Shown here piece by piece: positions 17,524 through 26,071 of a DNA stretch of 64,000 nt (positions are counted from its first letter, which is position 1; each line of letters begins with the position of its first letter). Both the position numbers and the translations under genes were made by a program. Source of the stretch: Sinomicrobium pectinilyticum (GTDB taxonomy: Bacteria > Bacteroidota > Bacteroidia > Flavobacteriales > Flavobacteriaceae); NCBI RefSeq assembly GCF_003725735.1, contig NZ_RJTM01000059.1, positions 1 to 64,000 of the forward strand. Direction: 5' to 3'. The notes below the pieces were generated by a model, which was given only the letters and a program-made list of their open reading frames with translations, ran no database searches and was not told where the DNA came from.

Positions 17524-18795
17524 ATGAAAAATATTTCAGAACGCGATAAAAAACACCTTTGGCACCCCCTGACGCAGCATAAATTACACCCGGAAGCAGT
17601 AGCGATAACCCGGGCCAAAGAAGCTGTTTTGTACGATGAAGAAGGGCGGGAATACATCGATGGCATTGCTTCCTGGTATACCTGTATGTATGGTCACTGT
17701 AATGATTATATTGTCCGGAAGGCCCACGAACAGATGCAGCGTCTCGATCACGTGGTTTTCAGCGGTTTTACCCACGATGTGGCCGTAGAACTGTCAGAAG
17801 CGCTTATTGGCATATTACCGGGTAACCAGGAGAAACTGTTTTTTTCCGATAACGGTTCCACGGCGTCGGATGTGGCTATAAAGATGGCATTGCAATACCA
17901 TTTTAACCGGGGAAAGAGGAAAAATGTCCTGGTGGCATTCGAAGAAGGGTTTCACGGCGATACCTTCGGGGCGATGTCAGTATCCGGCTTGTCGGTCTAT
18001 AATGGCCCCTTCGAGGATTTTTTCCTTACTGTTGAGCGTATCCCCGTACCGGATGGGAAAAATAATGCTGAAGTTGCTGATAGATTGAAGAAAATAGTCA
18101 GCAAGGGAAATGTGGCCGGCTTTATATACGAACCGTTGGTACAGGGGGCGGCCGCTATGAAAATGCACGATGCGGAAGGATTGAATGACCTTATCGCTAT
18201 TTGTAAGGAAAACGAAGTGATAACCATAGCCGATGAGGTCATGACAGGTTTTGGTAAGACAGGAAGGAATTTCGCTTCGGAATATATGGATAACCTGCCC
18301 GATATTATAAGTATGTCCAAAGCCCTTACGGCAGGAATGTTGCCGATGGCTATTACAAGTTGTACACAGGCGGTGTACGATGCTTTTTACAGTGATGATA
18401 TCTCCAAAGGGCTCTTCCATGGCCATACCTATTCTGCAAACCCTGTGGCCTGTTCCGTAGCCCTGGCCGGTATAGAGCTCCTTCGTTCGGAAGAAATGCA
18501 GCAAAATATACAAAGAGTAATCGGTGCACACCGGGAATTTGATGAGAAAATGCGCGAACACCCCAAAGTTGCATCCACCAGGCAACTCGGGGTTATTTAT
18601 GCTATGGACCTCAATGTGCAGATGGAACGTTACGGAAACCTCAGGGACCGGCTGTTTCGCTTTTTTATGGATAACGGAGTGTTTTTACGCCCGTTAGGCA
18701 GCACTGTTTATATTCTTGCCCCCTATATTGTTACGGACGAACAGTTGCAGAAGATATACGAAACTATTGAACGTGCGTTGGAGGAGGTGCTGTGA
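17524..18795 (+). CDS. bioA: Adenosylmethionine-8-amino-7-oxononanoate transaminase
   Basis: A 423-residue class III aminotransferase making 7,8-diaminopelargonic acid with S-adenosylmethionine as amino donor. Seen: HLWHPLTQHK at the N-terminus, typical of BioA, DGIASWYTCMYGHC, FFSDNGSTASDVAIKMA, DEVMTGFGKTG with the PLP-contacting Asp, and SMSKALTAG with the PLP lysine at 266. The ATG at 17524 lies 60 bases from the divergent glycosyltransferase. TGATCTTTG, close to a -7 box, lies about 30 bases upstream. It completes three of the four late biotin steps here; bioB is not in the window. Confidence 0.94.
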   Translation: MKNISERDKKHLWHPLTQHKLHPEAVAITRAKEAVLYDEEGREYIDGIASWYTCMYGHCNDYIVRKAHEQMQRLDHVVFSGFTHDVAVELSEALIGILPGNQEKLFFSDNGSTASDVAIKMALQYHFNRGKRKNVLVAFEEGFHGDTFGAMSVSGLSVYNGPFEDFFLTVERIPVPDGKNNAEVADRLKKIVSKGNVAGFIYEPLVQGAAAMKMHDAEGLNDLIAICKENEVITIADEVMTGFGKTGRNFASEYMDNLPDIISMSKALTAGMLPMAITSCTQAVYDAFYSDDISKGLFHGHTYSANPVACSVALAGIELLRSEEMQQNIQRVIGAHREFDEKMREHPKVASTRQLGVIYAMDLNVQMERYGNLRDRLFRFFMDNGVFLRPLGSTVYILAPYIVTDEQLQKIYETIERALEEVL

Positions 18796-18913
18796 TAAGG
18801 TGCCGGGATAAAAAAGAAAAGCGGGAGTAAAAAGAGGGCACAAAAATTTGAGGTACACCGATACGGCGAATCGAAAAATAATATACATTCGTAGTATGAT
18901 ATGTATAACATAA

Positions 18914-19510
18914 ATGATTCATCCGCATACCGAGCTGCAATTCATTTCGGACGAAATGGGTTACGGCGTTGTGGCTACACAATTGATTCCTAAGGGAACA
19001 ATTACCTGGGTCCAGGACAAGCTGGACATTGTGCTCTCTTCCGCTCAGATCGATGAGATGAGCGATTTTTACAAGAACATTCTCGATATTTACACTTTCC
19101 GCAACAACAAAGGAGATTATGTGCTTTGCTGGGACCATGCCAAGTATGTTAACCATAGTTTTCGGAGTAACTGCCTTACCACGCCTTATGACTTTGAAAT
19201 TGCCGTGAGGGATATATATCCGGGGGAACAATTAACCGATGATTATGGTTACCTGAATATATCCCGTCCTTTTCGTGCTGTGCATGAAGGCACCCGAAGA
19301 CGTATCGTGTATCCGGACGATCTCCTGAAATATCACAAGAAGTGGGACAGGTCTATTGCAGAAGCCTTTACTCATATTATGGAAGTAGAACAACCCCTTC
19401 GTGAAATACTGCCGGAGGGAACGCTGCAAAAGATAAAGGATATAAGTAAAGGAGAGGAACAACTGGAATCTATATTGTCCTGTTACTTTCAGGAAGGGGA
19501 GGATATTTGA
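18914..19510 (+). CDS. SET-domain protein
   Basis: A 198-residue protein with a compact SET fold, the lysine methyltransferase type common in eukaryotes and scattered in bacteria. Seen: MGYGVVATQLIPKGTI (start of SET), then CWDHAKYVNHSFRSNC and IYPGEQLTDDYGYLN, matching the NHS...C and GEELxxDYG motifs that form the SAM and substrate pockets. A post-SET cysteine cluster is absent. The substrate is unknown. It lies between bioA and the ketoacyl synthase on the same strand, 118 bases after bioA, and its stop is only two bases before the next -7 box. Confidence 0.8.
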   Translation: MIHPHTELQFISDEMGYGVVATQLIPKGTITWVQDKLDIVLSSAQIDEMSDFYKNILDIYTFRNNKGDYVLCWDHAKYVNHSFRSNCLTTPYDFEIAVRDIYPGEQLTDDYGYLNISRPFRAVHEGTRRRIVYPDDLLKYHKKWDRSIAEAFTHIMEVEQPLREILPEGTLQKIKDISKGEEQLESILSCYFQEGEDI

Positions 19511-19511
19511 T

Positions 19512-19519
19512 TACCTTTG
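19512..19519 (+). promoter_or_regulatory. -7 promoter box for the ketoacyl synthase gene
   Basis: TACCTTTG, the same octamer as before bioF, starts two bases after the SET gene stop codon. Transcription from it would begin near 19526, a few bases before the TTG start of the synthase. It suggests the synthase can be read separately. Confidence 0.4.
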
Positions 19520-19532
19520 TAGGCAAAAAGTT

Positions 19533-20693
19533 TTGCAGACACCTATATCTATTACGGCAATATCTTCGGTTTCTTCTCTCGGTACGGATTCTGCTTCTGT
19601 ATGGGGGAACTACCTGAAACCGGACCACCTTATCACGGAAAAGGACTTCGGGTTTGATAAAGCATTTATATCCGCGCTTTCACAAGAGGCAACGCAGGAA
19701 GTTGCGAAGGTGCAGAACGCGGATATAAAATATAAAAGCCTGGATAATTCTGTCCTGTACGCGCTTTGCGCTTCGAGGAACGCAGTAAGGCAGGCCGGGT
19801 GGGGGAAAGGCGCTGAATTCGGTATTAATATAGGGTCTTCCCGGGGGGCTACGGGCTTGTTTGAAGAGTATCACAAGGATTTCCTGGAACGGGGGAAAGC
19901 AGGTACACTGGCTTCTCCCACGACCACTCTTGGGAATATCTCTTCCTGGGTGGGGCACGACCTGCAGTCCAGCGGTCCGCAGATATCACATTCCATAACC
20001 TGTTCTACGGCTTTGCACGCCCTGTTAAACGGTGTGGCCTGGATACGCAGCGGGATGGTGGAAAAGTTTCTTGCCGGTGGTAGCGAGGCGCCCTTAACAC
20101 CATTTACCATTGCCCAGATGAAAGCCCTGAAGGTTTATGCCAGGGAAGTACTGGACGGTTATCCCTGCCGTGCCCTGGATATGGATAAAAATGCCAATAC
20201 CATGGTGCTCGGCGAAGGTGCCGCTGTGGCCTGCCTGGAAAACGGCCGGAAAGAAAATGCACTGGCCTTGATAGAAGGCATAGGATATGCTACTGAGGTG
20301 CTCCGGCATAATACGTCAATTTCCACGGATGCGGATTGTTTTCAGCGGTCTATGCGTATGGCTCTGGAACAGGTATCCCCCGAAGAAGTGGATGCTATTG
20401 TCATGCATGCTCCGGGTACTGTAAAAGGAGATTCGTCAGAATACAACGCTATTCGTAAGGTTTTTGGAAAAGATATGCCTGCATTGACCACGAACAAATG
20501 GAAGGTAGGGCACAGTTTCGGGGCCTCGGGTGTGCTCAGTCTGGAGCTCGGCATATTGATGATGCAGAAAAACCAGTTTATCCCCGTACCCTTTGGTATG
20601 GAGCAGGAAGCGCCCGAACAGTTGCGGAAAGTAATGGTAAATGCCGTAGGCTTCGGGGGAAATGCGGTAAGTGTGCTCCTGACCTGTAAATAG
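19533..20693 (+). CDS. Beta-ketoacyl synthase (KAS I/II-like) next to bioA
   Basis: A 386-residue condensing enzyme of the thiolase fold. The triad is complete: Cys157 (HSITCSTALHALL), His292 (VMHAPGTVKGDSSEY) and His327 (KVGHSFGASG). The usual His-Gly-Thr-Gly-Thr is changed to His-Ala-Pro-Gly-Thr. No ATG lies near the family N-terminus (ISITAISSVSSLGTD), so translation probably begins at TTG 19533. KAS enzymes add two-carbon units to acyl-ACP. Location after bioA suggests a part in making the pimeloyl chain, but a fatty-acid, polyene or pigment role cannot be excluded. A terminator follows. Confidence 0.85.
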   Translation: MQTPISITAISSVSSLGTDSASVWGNYLKPDHLITEKDFGFDKAFISALSQEATQEVAKVQNADIKYKSLDNSVLYALCASRNAVRQAGWGKGAEFGINIGSSRGATGLFEEYHKDFLERGKAGTLASPTTTLGNISSWVGHDLQSSGPQISHSITCSTALHALLNGVAWIRSGMVEKFLAGGSEAPLTPFTIAQMKALKVYAREVLDGYPCRALDMDKNANTMVLGEGAAVACLENGRKENALALIEGIGYATEVLRHNTSISTDADCFQRSMRMALEQVSPEEVDAIVMHAPGTVKGDSSEYNAIRKVFGKDMPALTTNKWKVGHSFGASGVLSLELGILMMQKNQFIPVPFGMEQEAPEQLRKVMVNAVGFGGNAVSVLLTCK

Positions 20694-20706
20694 CCGGAAC
20701 AAAAAA

Positions 20707-20729
20707 GGGACAGGTTTTTTACCTGTCCC
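20707..20729. terminator. Shared terminator between the ketoacyl synthase and sdhB
   Basis: GGGACAGGT (20707-20715) pairs with ACCTGTCCC (20721-20729) around TTTTT. On the minus strand a T-run follows, ending sdhCAB; on the plus strand it lies 13 bases after the synthase stop. It probably serves both convergent units. Confidence 0.85.
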
Positions 20730-20754
20730 GAATTATAGAAATCGATCTTTATTC

Positions 20755-21498
20755 TTACTTGACACTTGCCTTGAGGTACTCCCGGTTCATCCTGGCGATA
20801 TTCTCGAGAGAAATACCTTTCGGGCATTCTAATTCACATGCCCCGGTGTTGGAGCAGTTTCCAAAGCCTTCGAGATCCATTTGCTTTACCATATTAAGCA
20901 CGCGTTCTGTCGCCTCTACACGCCCTTGGGGGAGTAAAGCGAACTGTGATACTTTAGCCGAGGTAAAGAGCATGGCGCTGGCATTTTTACAGGCCGCTAC
21001 ACAGGCTCCACATCCTATACAGGTAGCGGCATCAAAGGCTTTGTCGGCATTGTGCTTTTCTATCGGAATAGCATTGGCATCCTGGGTATTTCCGGACGTA
21101 TTGACGGAAATATACCCTCCGGCATGCTGTATCCTGTCAAAAGATGTACGGTCTACAACCAGGTCTTTGATCACCGGGAAGGCTTTCGCGCGGAAAGGTT
21201 CTATATAAATGGTGTCTCCGTCCCTGAATTTACGCATGTGCAGCTGGCAGGTAGTAATCCCCCTTCCGGGACCATGAGGTTGCCCGTTGATCTGAAGAGA
21301 GCACATACCACAAATACCCTCGCGGCAGTCATGGTCGAAAGCTACGGGCTCTTTTCCTTCGTTTATCAACTGGTCATTGAGAATATCCAGCATTTCCAGG
21401 AAGGAGCTATCCGGTGAAATGTTCTCTACTTTGTATGTTTCCATGCCGCCTTTAGCATCTGCGTTTTTCTGGCGCCATATTTTTAGTGTGAGATTCAT
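20755..21498 (-). CDS. sdhB: Succinate dehydrogenase/fumarate reductase iron-sulfur subunit
   Basis: A 247-residue electron-transfer subunit of membrane complex II. The N-terminal 2Fe-2S domain has [10 protein letters not shown] and a later Cys in [10 protein letters not shown]. The C-terminal domain has [13 protein letters not shown] for 4Fe-4S and [15 protein letters not shown] for 3Fe-4S/4Fe-4S ligands. Length fits the B subunits of the Bacteroidetes type. It is the last gene of sdhCAB, 126 bases after sdhA. Confidence 0.95.
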   Translation of the reverse strand: MNLTLKIWRQKNADAKGGMETYKVENISPDSSFLEMLDILNDQLINEGKEPVAFDHDCREGICGMCSLQINGQPHGPGRGITTCQLHMRKFRDGDTIYIEPFRAKAFPVIKDLVVDRTSFDRIQHAGGYISVNTSGNTQDANAIPIEKHNADKAFDAATCIGCGACVAACKNASAMLFTSAKVSQFALLPQGRVEATERVLNMVKQMDLEGFGNCSNTGACELECPKGISLENIARMNREYLKASVK

Positions 21499-21568
21499 TT
21501 GTTATTTCGTTATGCGTTATACGATTCCGGGGTTAGTGGCCCCTTTTGAGAGACATAGCCTCTCGTTG

Positions 21569-21612
21569 AGATGCACGGCTGTTTTTCCCGTGTAGACGTA
21601 CGGCCGTACATC
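21569..21612. repeat. REP-like palindromic sequence between sdhA and sdhB
   Basis: AGACGTACGGCCGTACATCT (21594-21613) holds the perfect palindrome GTACGGCCGTAC. A diverged partial copy, GAGATGCACGGCTG, lies at 21569-21582. The pattern resembles GAGACGCACGGCCGTGCGTCTC-type extragenic palindromes found in many bacterial genomes. It sits inside the sdh transcript and could affect relative sdhB expression. Confidence 0.5.
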
Positions 21613-21624
21613 TTTACAATGATA

Positions 21625-23634
21625 TTATTTATAGGAACGGGTTTTGAGTTCCACGTTCTCGAACTTAAGGTCTTCTTTGTGAAGGATGGCCTCGGATGGT
21701 TTTCCTGTGTATTCCCATGCCGCTACGTAAGTGTAGTTCTCATCATCCCTTTTTGCCTCTCCTTCTTCGGTCTGATATTCTTCCCTGTAGTGCCCGCCGC
21801 AGGATTCGTTCCTTTCCAGGGCATCTCTTGCAAACAGCTCTCCGAGTTCGAGGAAATCTGCTACACGACCTGCTTTTTCCAGTTCCTGGTTAAATTCGTT
21901 TGCGGTCCCCGGCACCTTTACTTCTTTCCAGAATTGTTCACGCAGCTCGGCAATTTCGTGGATAGCTTCGGAAAGCCCCTTGGCATTTCTGGCCATTCCT
22001 ACTTTATTCCACATAATAAGCCCCAGTTTTTTATGAAAATAATCTACGGAGTGCTTACCGTTGTTGTTGATAAGCCGTTCTATGCTGTCGGTAACATTCT
22101 TTTCTGCCGCATCAAATTCCGGAGTGTCGGTAGGGATCGGACCGGTACGGATGTCATCGGCGAGGTAATCCCCGATGGTGTATGGTAACACGAAGTATCC
22201 GTCGGCGAGTCCCTGCATCAGTGCAGAAGCCCCCAGGCGGTTTGCCCCGTGATCGGAGAAATTGGCTTCTCCTATGGCGTAAAGTCCCGGTACGGTAGTC
22301 ATGAGGTTATAGTCTACCCATATGCCTCCCATGGTATAGTGTACCGCCGGATATATCTTCATCGGTGTTTTGTACGGGTTGTCGTCCGTGATCTGCTGGT
22401 ACATATCAAAGAGGTTTCCGTATTTGGAAGCTACGACCTCCTCACCGAGTTGAATGATTTTTTCTTTGGAAGGGTTGTGAATACCATGAATGTGCGCCTG
22501 TTCTTTTCCGTATCGTTCGATAGCGGATGAGAAATCGAGGAACACGCCTTCGTTGGTACTGTTGTTGATGATTCCGAATCCGGCATCACAACGTTCTTTG
22601 GCAGCCCTGGACGCCACGTCTCTCGGAACGAGGTTTCCGAAAGAAGGATAACGTCTTTCCAGGTAGTAATCCCTGTCTTCCTCGGCAATGTCGGTAGGGC
22701 TCAGCTTTCCTTCGCGCACCGCTTTGGCATCTTCCAGCTTCTTCGGCACCCAGATACGGCCGTCGTTACGGAGTGATTCGGACATCAGTGTCAGTTTGGA
22801 CTGCTGGTCTCCGTGAACAGGTATGCAGGTAGGGTGTATCTGCGTGTAACAGGGATTGGCAAAATAAGCCCCTCGTTTGTGTATTTTCCAGGCAGCCGTG
22901 GCGTTCGATCCCATGGCGTTGGTGGATAGGAAAAATACATTTCCGTATCCTCCGGAGGCAATGACAACCGCATGTGCCGAATGTCTTTCGATCTCCCCGG
23001 TGATAAGGTTCCGGGCTATGATGCCCCTTGCTTTGCCATCTACGACAACCACATCTAGCATTTCGTGACGGTTGTACATGGTGATTTTACCTTTGGCGAT
23101 CTGCCGGTTCATGGCAGAATATGCCCCGAGCAATAATTGCTGCCCGGTTTGTCCTTTTGCGTAAAAGGTACGGGATACCAATACACCGCCGAAAGAACGG
23201 TTGTCCAGGAGCCCGCCATAGTCGCGTGCGAAAGGAACTCCCTGGGCTACACATTGGTCTATGATATTGGCAGAAACTTCCGCAAGACGATACACGTTAG
23301 CTTCGCGCGAACGATAATCGCCCCCTTTTATGGTGTCGTAAAATAACCGGTATACCGAATCCCCGTCGCCCTGATAGTTCTTGGCGGCATTGATACCTCC
23401 CTGTGCGGCGATGGAGTGCGCACGCCTTGGAGAGTCCTGATAGCAAAATGCCTTTACGTTATATCCCAGTTCGGCCAGGGTAGCCGCAGCCGATCCGCCG
23501 GCAAGCCCGGTACCTACGATAATAACATCTATCTTCCGTTTGTTGGCAGGATTGACCAGCCGGATATTATTTTTATAATTGGTCCACTTATCTGCCAGAG
23601 GGCCTTGTGGTATTTTGGAATCTACAGTAGCCAT
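21625..23634 (-). CDS. sdhA: Succinate dehydrogenase/fumarate reductase flavoprotein subunit
   Basis: A 669-residue FAD protein that oxidises succinate to fumarate, or the reverse. The dinucleotide-binding motif is [16 protein letters not shown] (about 40-55). His73 in AHSIAAQGG is in the position of the covalent FAD attachment. [14 protein letters not shown] and [14 protein letters not shown] belong to the substrate and FAD domains. Length and the N-terminal extension fit the Bacteroidetes/epsilon-type enzyme with a single cytochrome b subunit. sdhC lies 9 bases upstream. Confidence 0.96.
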   Translation of the reverse strand: MATVDSKIPQGPLADKWTNYKNNIRLVNPANKRKIDVIIVGTGLAGGSAAATLAELGYNVKAFCYQDSPRRAHSIAAQGGINAAKNYQGDGDSVYRLFYDTIKGGDYRSREANVYRLAEVSANIIDQCVAQGVPFARDYGGLLDNRSFGGVLVSRTFYAKGQTGQQLLLGAYSAMNRQIAKGKITMYNRHEMLDVVVVDGKARGIIARNLITGEIERHSAHAVVIASGGYGNVFFLSTNAMGSNATAAWKIHKRGAYFANPCYTQIHPTCIPVHGDQQSKLTLMSESLRNDGRIWVPKKLEDAKAVREGKLSPTDIAEEDRDYYLERRYPSFGNLVPRDVASRAAKERCDAGFGIINNSTNEGVFLDFSSAIERYGKEQAHIHGIHNPSKEKIIQLGEEVVASKYGNLFDMYQQITDDNPYKTPMKIYPAVHYTMGGIWVDYNLMTTVPGLYAIGEANFSDHGANRLGASALMQGLADGYFVLPYTIGDYLADDIRTGPIPTDTPEFDAAEKNVTDSIERLINNNGKHSVDYFHKKLGLIMWNKVGMARNAKGLSEAIHEIAELREQFWKEVKVPGTANEFNQELEKAGRVADFLELGELFARDALERNESCGGHYREEYQTEEGEAKRDDENYTYVAAWEYTGKPSEAILHKEDLKFENVELKTRSYK

Positions 23635-23643
23635 AATTGCGAA

Positions 23644-24306
23644 TTATAGTGAATTGAAATAGTGAAAAAGCGCTATGAACACGAATCCCAGCGGGATCAG
23701 TATTGCATATACTTTTCCGGTTTTGTGGACAGCGGGAGAATACTTGTTGTTAAACCCGACGGACTGGAAGGAAGAACTGAATCCGTGTAAAAGGTGTAAG
23801 GCCAAGAAAACAAATGCAAGGCAATACAATATTACTCTTATCGGATCGTGGAATTTTTCCACGAGCTCCCCGTAGTACCTGTTGGGGTCTTCCGGGAGGA
23901 AATGGATGTATTTGTAGCCTATTTCCGGAAACCAGAAATCGTAAAAGTGAAGCCCAAGGAAAGCGAGGATGACAATACCGCTGTATATCATGTTCCTGGA
24001 CATCCAGGAAGAATTGGCACTACCTTTATATTGGACGTATTTCACATCCCTGGCCCTGTTGTTCCGTATCTCGAGGATGAATCCCATAACGAAGTGAAAC
24101 ACAACACCAAAAATAAGTATGGGCTGCAGAACAAATTGTACTAAAGGATTGGTCCCCATAAAATGAGAAAACTCGTTAAACATTTCGGCACTAAGAACCG
24201 AACTGAAATTAACGATTAAATGTTGTAAAAGAAAGATTAACAGAAAAAGGGCGGAAAGACCCATGGACACTTTTCTGGCAATGGAAGATTTTATGATTCC
24301 ACTCAT
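23644..24306 (-). CDS. sdhC: Succinate dehydrogenase cytochrome b subunit
   Basis: A 220-residue integral membrane subunit with five hydrophobic helices and well-placed histidines (LQHLIVNF, VVFHFVMGF, LGLHFYDF, LHLLHGFSSSFQSVG), fitting the di-haem, single-subunit anchor of Bacteroidetes succinate dehydrogenase. It binds the quinone and passes electrons from SdhB. It is the first gene of sdhCAB and follows a textbook promoter at 24331-24361. Confidence 0.93.
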   Translation of the reverse strand: MSGIIKSSIARKVSMGLSALFLLIFLLQHLIVNFSSVLSAEMFNEFSHFMGTNPLVQFVLQPILIFGVVFHFVMGFILEIRNNRARDVKYVQYKGSANSSWMSRNMIYSGIVILAFLGLHFYDFWFPEIGYKYIHFLPEDPNRYYGELVEKFHDPIRVILYCLAFVFLALHLLHGFSSSFQSVGFNNKYSPAVHKTGKVYAILIPLGFVFIALFHYFNSL

Positions 24307-24330
24307 CGGTTTAGTTGTTTTTTAACCCGA

Positions 24331-24361
24331 CAAAAATACTGCGGAAGAAGATTTTGGCAAA
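24331..24361 (-). promoter_or_regulatory. Promoter of sdhCAB
   Basis: On the minus strand TTTG (complement of 24358-24361) is followed after exactly 19 bases by TATTTTTG (complement of 24331-24338). This matches the Bacteroidetes primary sigma consensus. Transcription would start near 24324, leaving a leader of about 18 bases before the sdhC ATG. Confidence 0.75.
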
Positions 24362-24485
24362 ACTTTGGCTCTTGTTTTCACGGGAATTTAGAATGAGTAT
24401 AAAGAAGGGAGGCGAGCTTCTACAGTTCCGAGTGTTACATTTTAAACTTTAAGAGAATAAAATGTGGAGTTCCTGGGCAAATTTA

Positions 24486-24493
24486 TACTTTTG
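24486..24493 (+). promoter_or_regulatory. -7 promoter box of the Xaa-Pro aminopeptidase gene
   Basis: TACTTTTG matches TAnnTTTG and lies 51 bases before the ATG at 24545. No clear -33 TTTG is seen at 19 bases. It is the best candidate in the 238-base gap between the divergent sdhC and aminopeptidase genes. Confidence 0.45.
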
Positions 24494-24544
24494 TTTCGCG
24501 GCGATAATGCCGGATAATACAATCTTCAAAAAAGTTATTCCATT

Positions 24545-25837
24545 ATGAAATACAACCCTATAGACAGGAATCTGTTTGTGAAAAACCGTGCTAAGTTTAC
24601 CGCAAAAATGAAGCCCGGAAGTATAGCGGTTTTTAATAGTAACGATATATACCCGATCGGGGCGGACAGCACGATGCCTTTTCAGCAGGCACGGGATATT
24701 TTTTACCTGAGCGGGGTGGACCAGGAAGAAAGTATACTGGTACTCTTTCCGGATGCTACAGATGTAAAACACAGGGAGATCCTTTTTGTACGGGAAACGA
24801 ATGAACACATAGCCATATGGGAAGGTGCCAAACTGGACAAAGAAAAGGCCTATGAGGTAAGCGGTATAAAAACAGTGTACTGGCTTGAAGATTTTGACAA
24901 GGTATTTTTTGATATTATGACTGAGGCCGAAACAGTATATTTCAATACGAATGAACACTATCGCCAGGCGGTGGAGACACAGACCAGGGAAGATCGTTTT
25001 ATAAAATGGTGCAAGGAAAAATTCCCGGCGCACAAATGGGAAAAAAGTAACCCGATACTACAGACGATAAGAGGCGTAAAAGAACCGGAGGAAATAGCCC
25101 TGATCCGGCAGGCCTGTGAAATAACGGAAAAAGGCTTTAAACGGGTTCTCGGTTTTGTGAAACCGGGTGTATGGGAATATGAGATCGAGGCGGAGTACAT
25201 GCACGAGTTTTTGCGTAACCGTTCCAGGGGATTTGCATATACTCCTATCGTAGGTTCCGGATTCAGCGCCTGTGTGCTGCATTATATAGAGAACAACCAG
25301 CAATGTAAGGACGGGGACATGCTGCTCATGGATGTTGGAGCGGAATATGCCAATTATTCCAGTGACATGACCCGTACGATTCCTGTAAACGGACGCTTTA
25401 CGGAGAGGCAGAAAGAAGTATACAATGCCGTATTGCGGGTGAAAAAAGAAGCTACGAAAATGCTGGTTCCGGGTACCATGTGGGCGGAATATCACAAGGA
25501 AGTAGGTAAGATCATGACTTCCGAATTACTGGGACTGGGATTACTGGACAAGGCCGATGTGCAAAACGAAGATCCGGACTGGCCGGCGTATAAAAAATAT
25601 TTTATGCACGGAACATCTCATCATATGGGGCTGGATACACACGATTACGGTGCCTTGAAAACCCCCATGACCGCGAATATGGTATTTACCGTAGAGCCCG
25701 GGATCTACATACCGGGAGAAAAAATGGGAATACGCCTGGAAGATGATATGGTAATACAAGAGCAGGGTGAGCCCGTAAACCTGATGAAAAACATACCGCT
25801 TGAAGTCGAAGAGATCGAGGAGTATATGAACAAATAA
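24545..25837 (+). CDS. pepP: M24-family Xaa-Pro aminopeptidase
   Basis: A 430-residue cytoplasmic dinuclear-metal peptidase removing N-terminal residues that precede proline. The N-terminal creatinase-like domain covers about 1-170. The pita-bread catalytic domain carries the metal ligands: Asp in LLMDVGAEYANYSSDMTRT (two Asp), His in HGTSHHMGLDTHD, Glu in VEPGIYIP and Glu in IRLEDDMV. Length fits the PepP type. It is a single-gene unit with a promoter box upstream and a terminator at 25859-25892. Confidence 0.93.
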   Translation: MKYNPIDRNLFVKNRAKFTAKMKPGSIAVFNSNDIYPIGADSTMPFQQARDIFYLSGVDQEESILVLFPDATDVKHREILFVRETNEHIAIWEGAKLDKEKAYEVSGIKTVYWLEDFDKVFFDIMTEAETVYFNTNEHYRQAVETQTREDRFIKWCKEKFPAHKWEKSNPILQTIRGVKEPEEIALIRQACEITEKGFKRVLGFVKPGVWEYEIEAEYMHEFLRNRSRGFAYTPIVGSGFSACVLHYIENNQQCKDGDMLLMDVGAEYANYSSDMTRTIPVNGRFTERQKEVYNAVLRVKKEATKMLVPGTMWAEYHKEVGKIMTSELLGLGLLDKADVQNEDPDWPAYKKYFMHGTSHHMGLDTHDYGALKTPMTANMVFTVEPGIYIPGEKMGIRLEDDMVIQEQGEPVNLMKNIPLEVEEIEEYMNK

Positions 25838-25858
25838 CAGGTGTAATACCTGTTTATG

Positions 25859-25892
25859 TCAAAAGGGCCGGCACCCCGTCCGGCCTTTTTTG
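25859..25892 (+). terminator. Terminator of the aminopeptidase gene
   Basis: AAAAGGGCCGG and CCGGCCTTTT pair with one bulged G around CACCCCGT, and are followed by TTTTTTGG. It begins 22 bases after the stop codon. Confidence 0.85.
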
Positions 25893-25997
25893 GAAAAGAA
25901 AAAGAGATTATTTTTTTGCGGTGTAATGAAAAAAATGCGTAATATTGCCCCCTGAAACAGAAAAAGCAATACACTGTTTCAAAATTATTGATATAAT

Positions 25998-26071
25998 GGG
26001 GATGTAGCTCAGCTGGCTAGAGCGTTTGACTGGCAGTCAAAAGGTCGTGGGTTCGAGTCCCATCTTCTCCA
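25998..26071 (+). tRNA. tRNA-Ala (anticodon GGC)
   Basis: The 74 bases fold as a standard cloverleaf. The anticodon stem TTTGA/TCAAA encloses the loop CTGGCAG, giving anticodon GGC. The acceptor stem has the G3-U70 pair that marks alanine tRNAs, and one T-T mismatch at its sixth pair. The T arm is GTGGG TTCGAGT CCCAT. The discriminator is A; CCA is not encoded. It lies at the left edge of the mobile island and is antisense to the tail of the serine recombinase gene. Confidence 0.95.
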
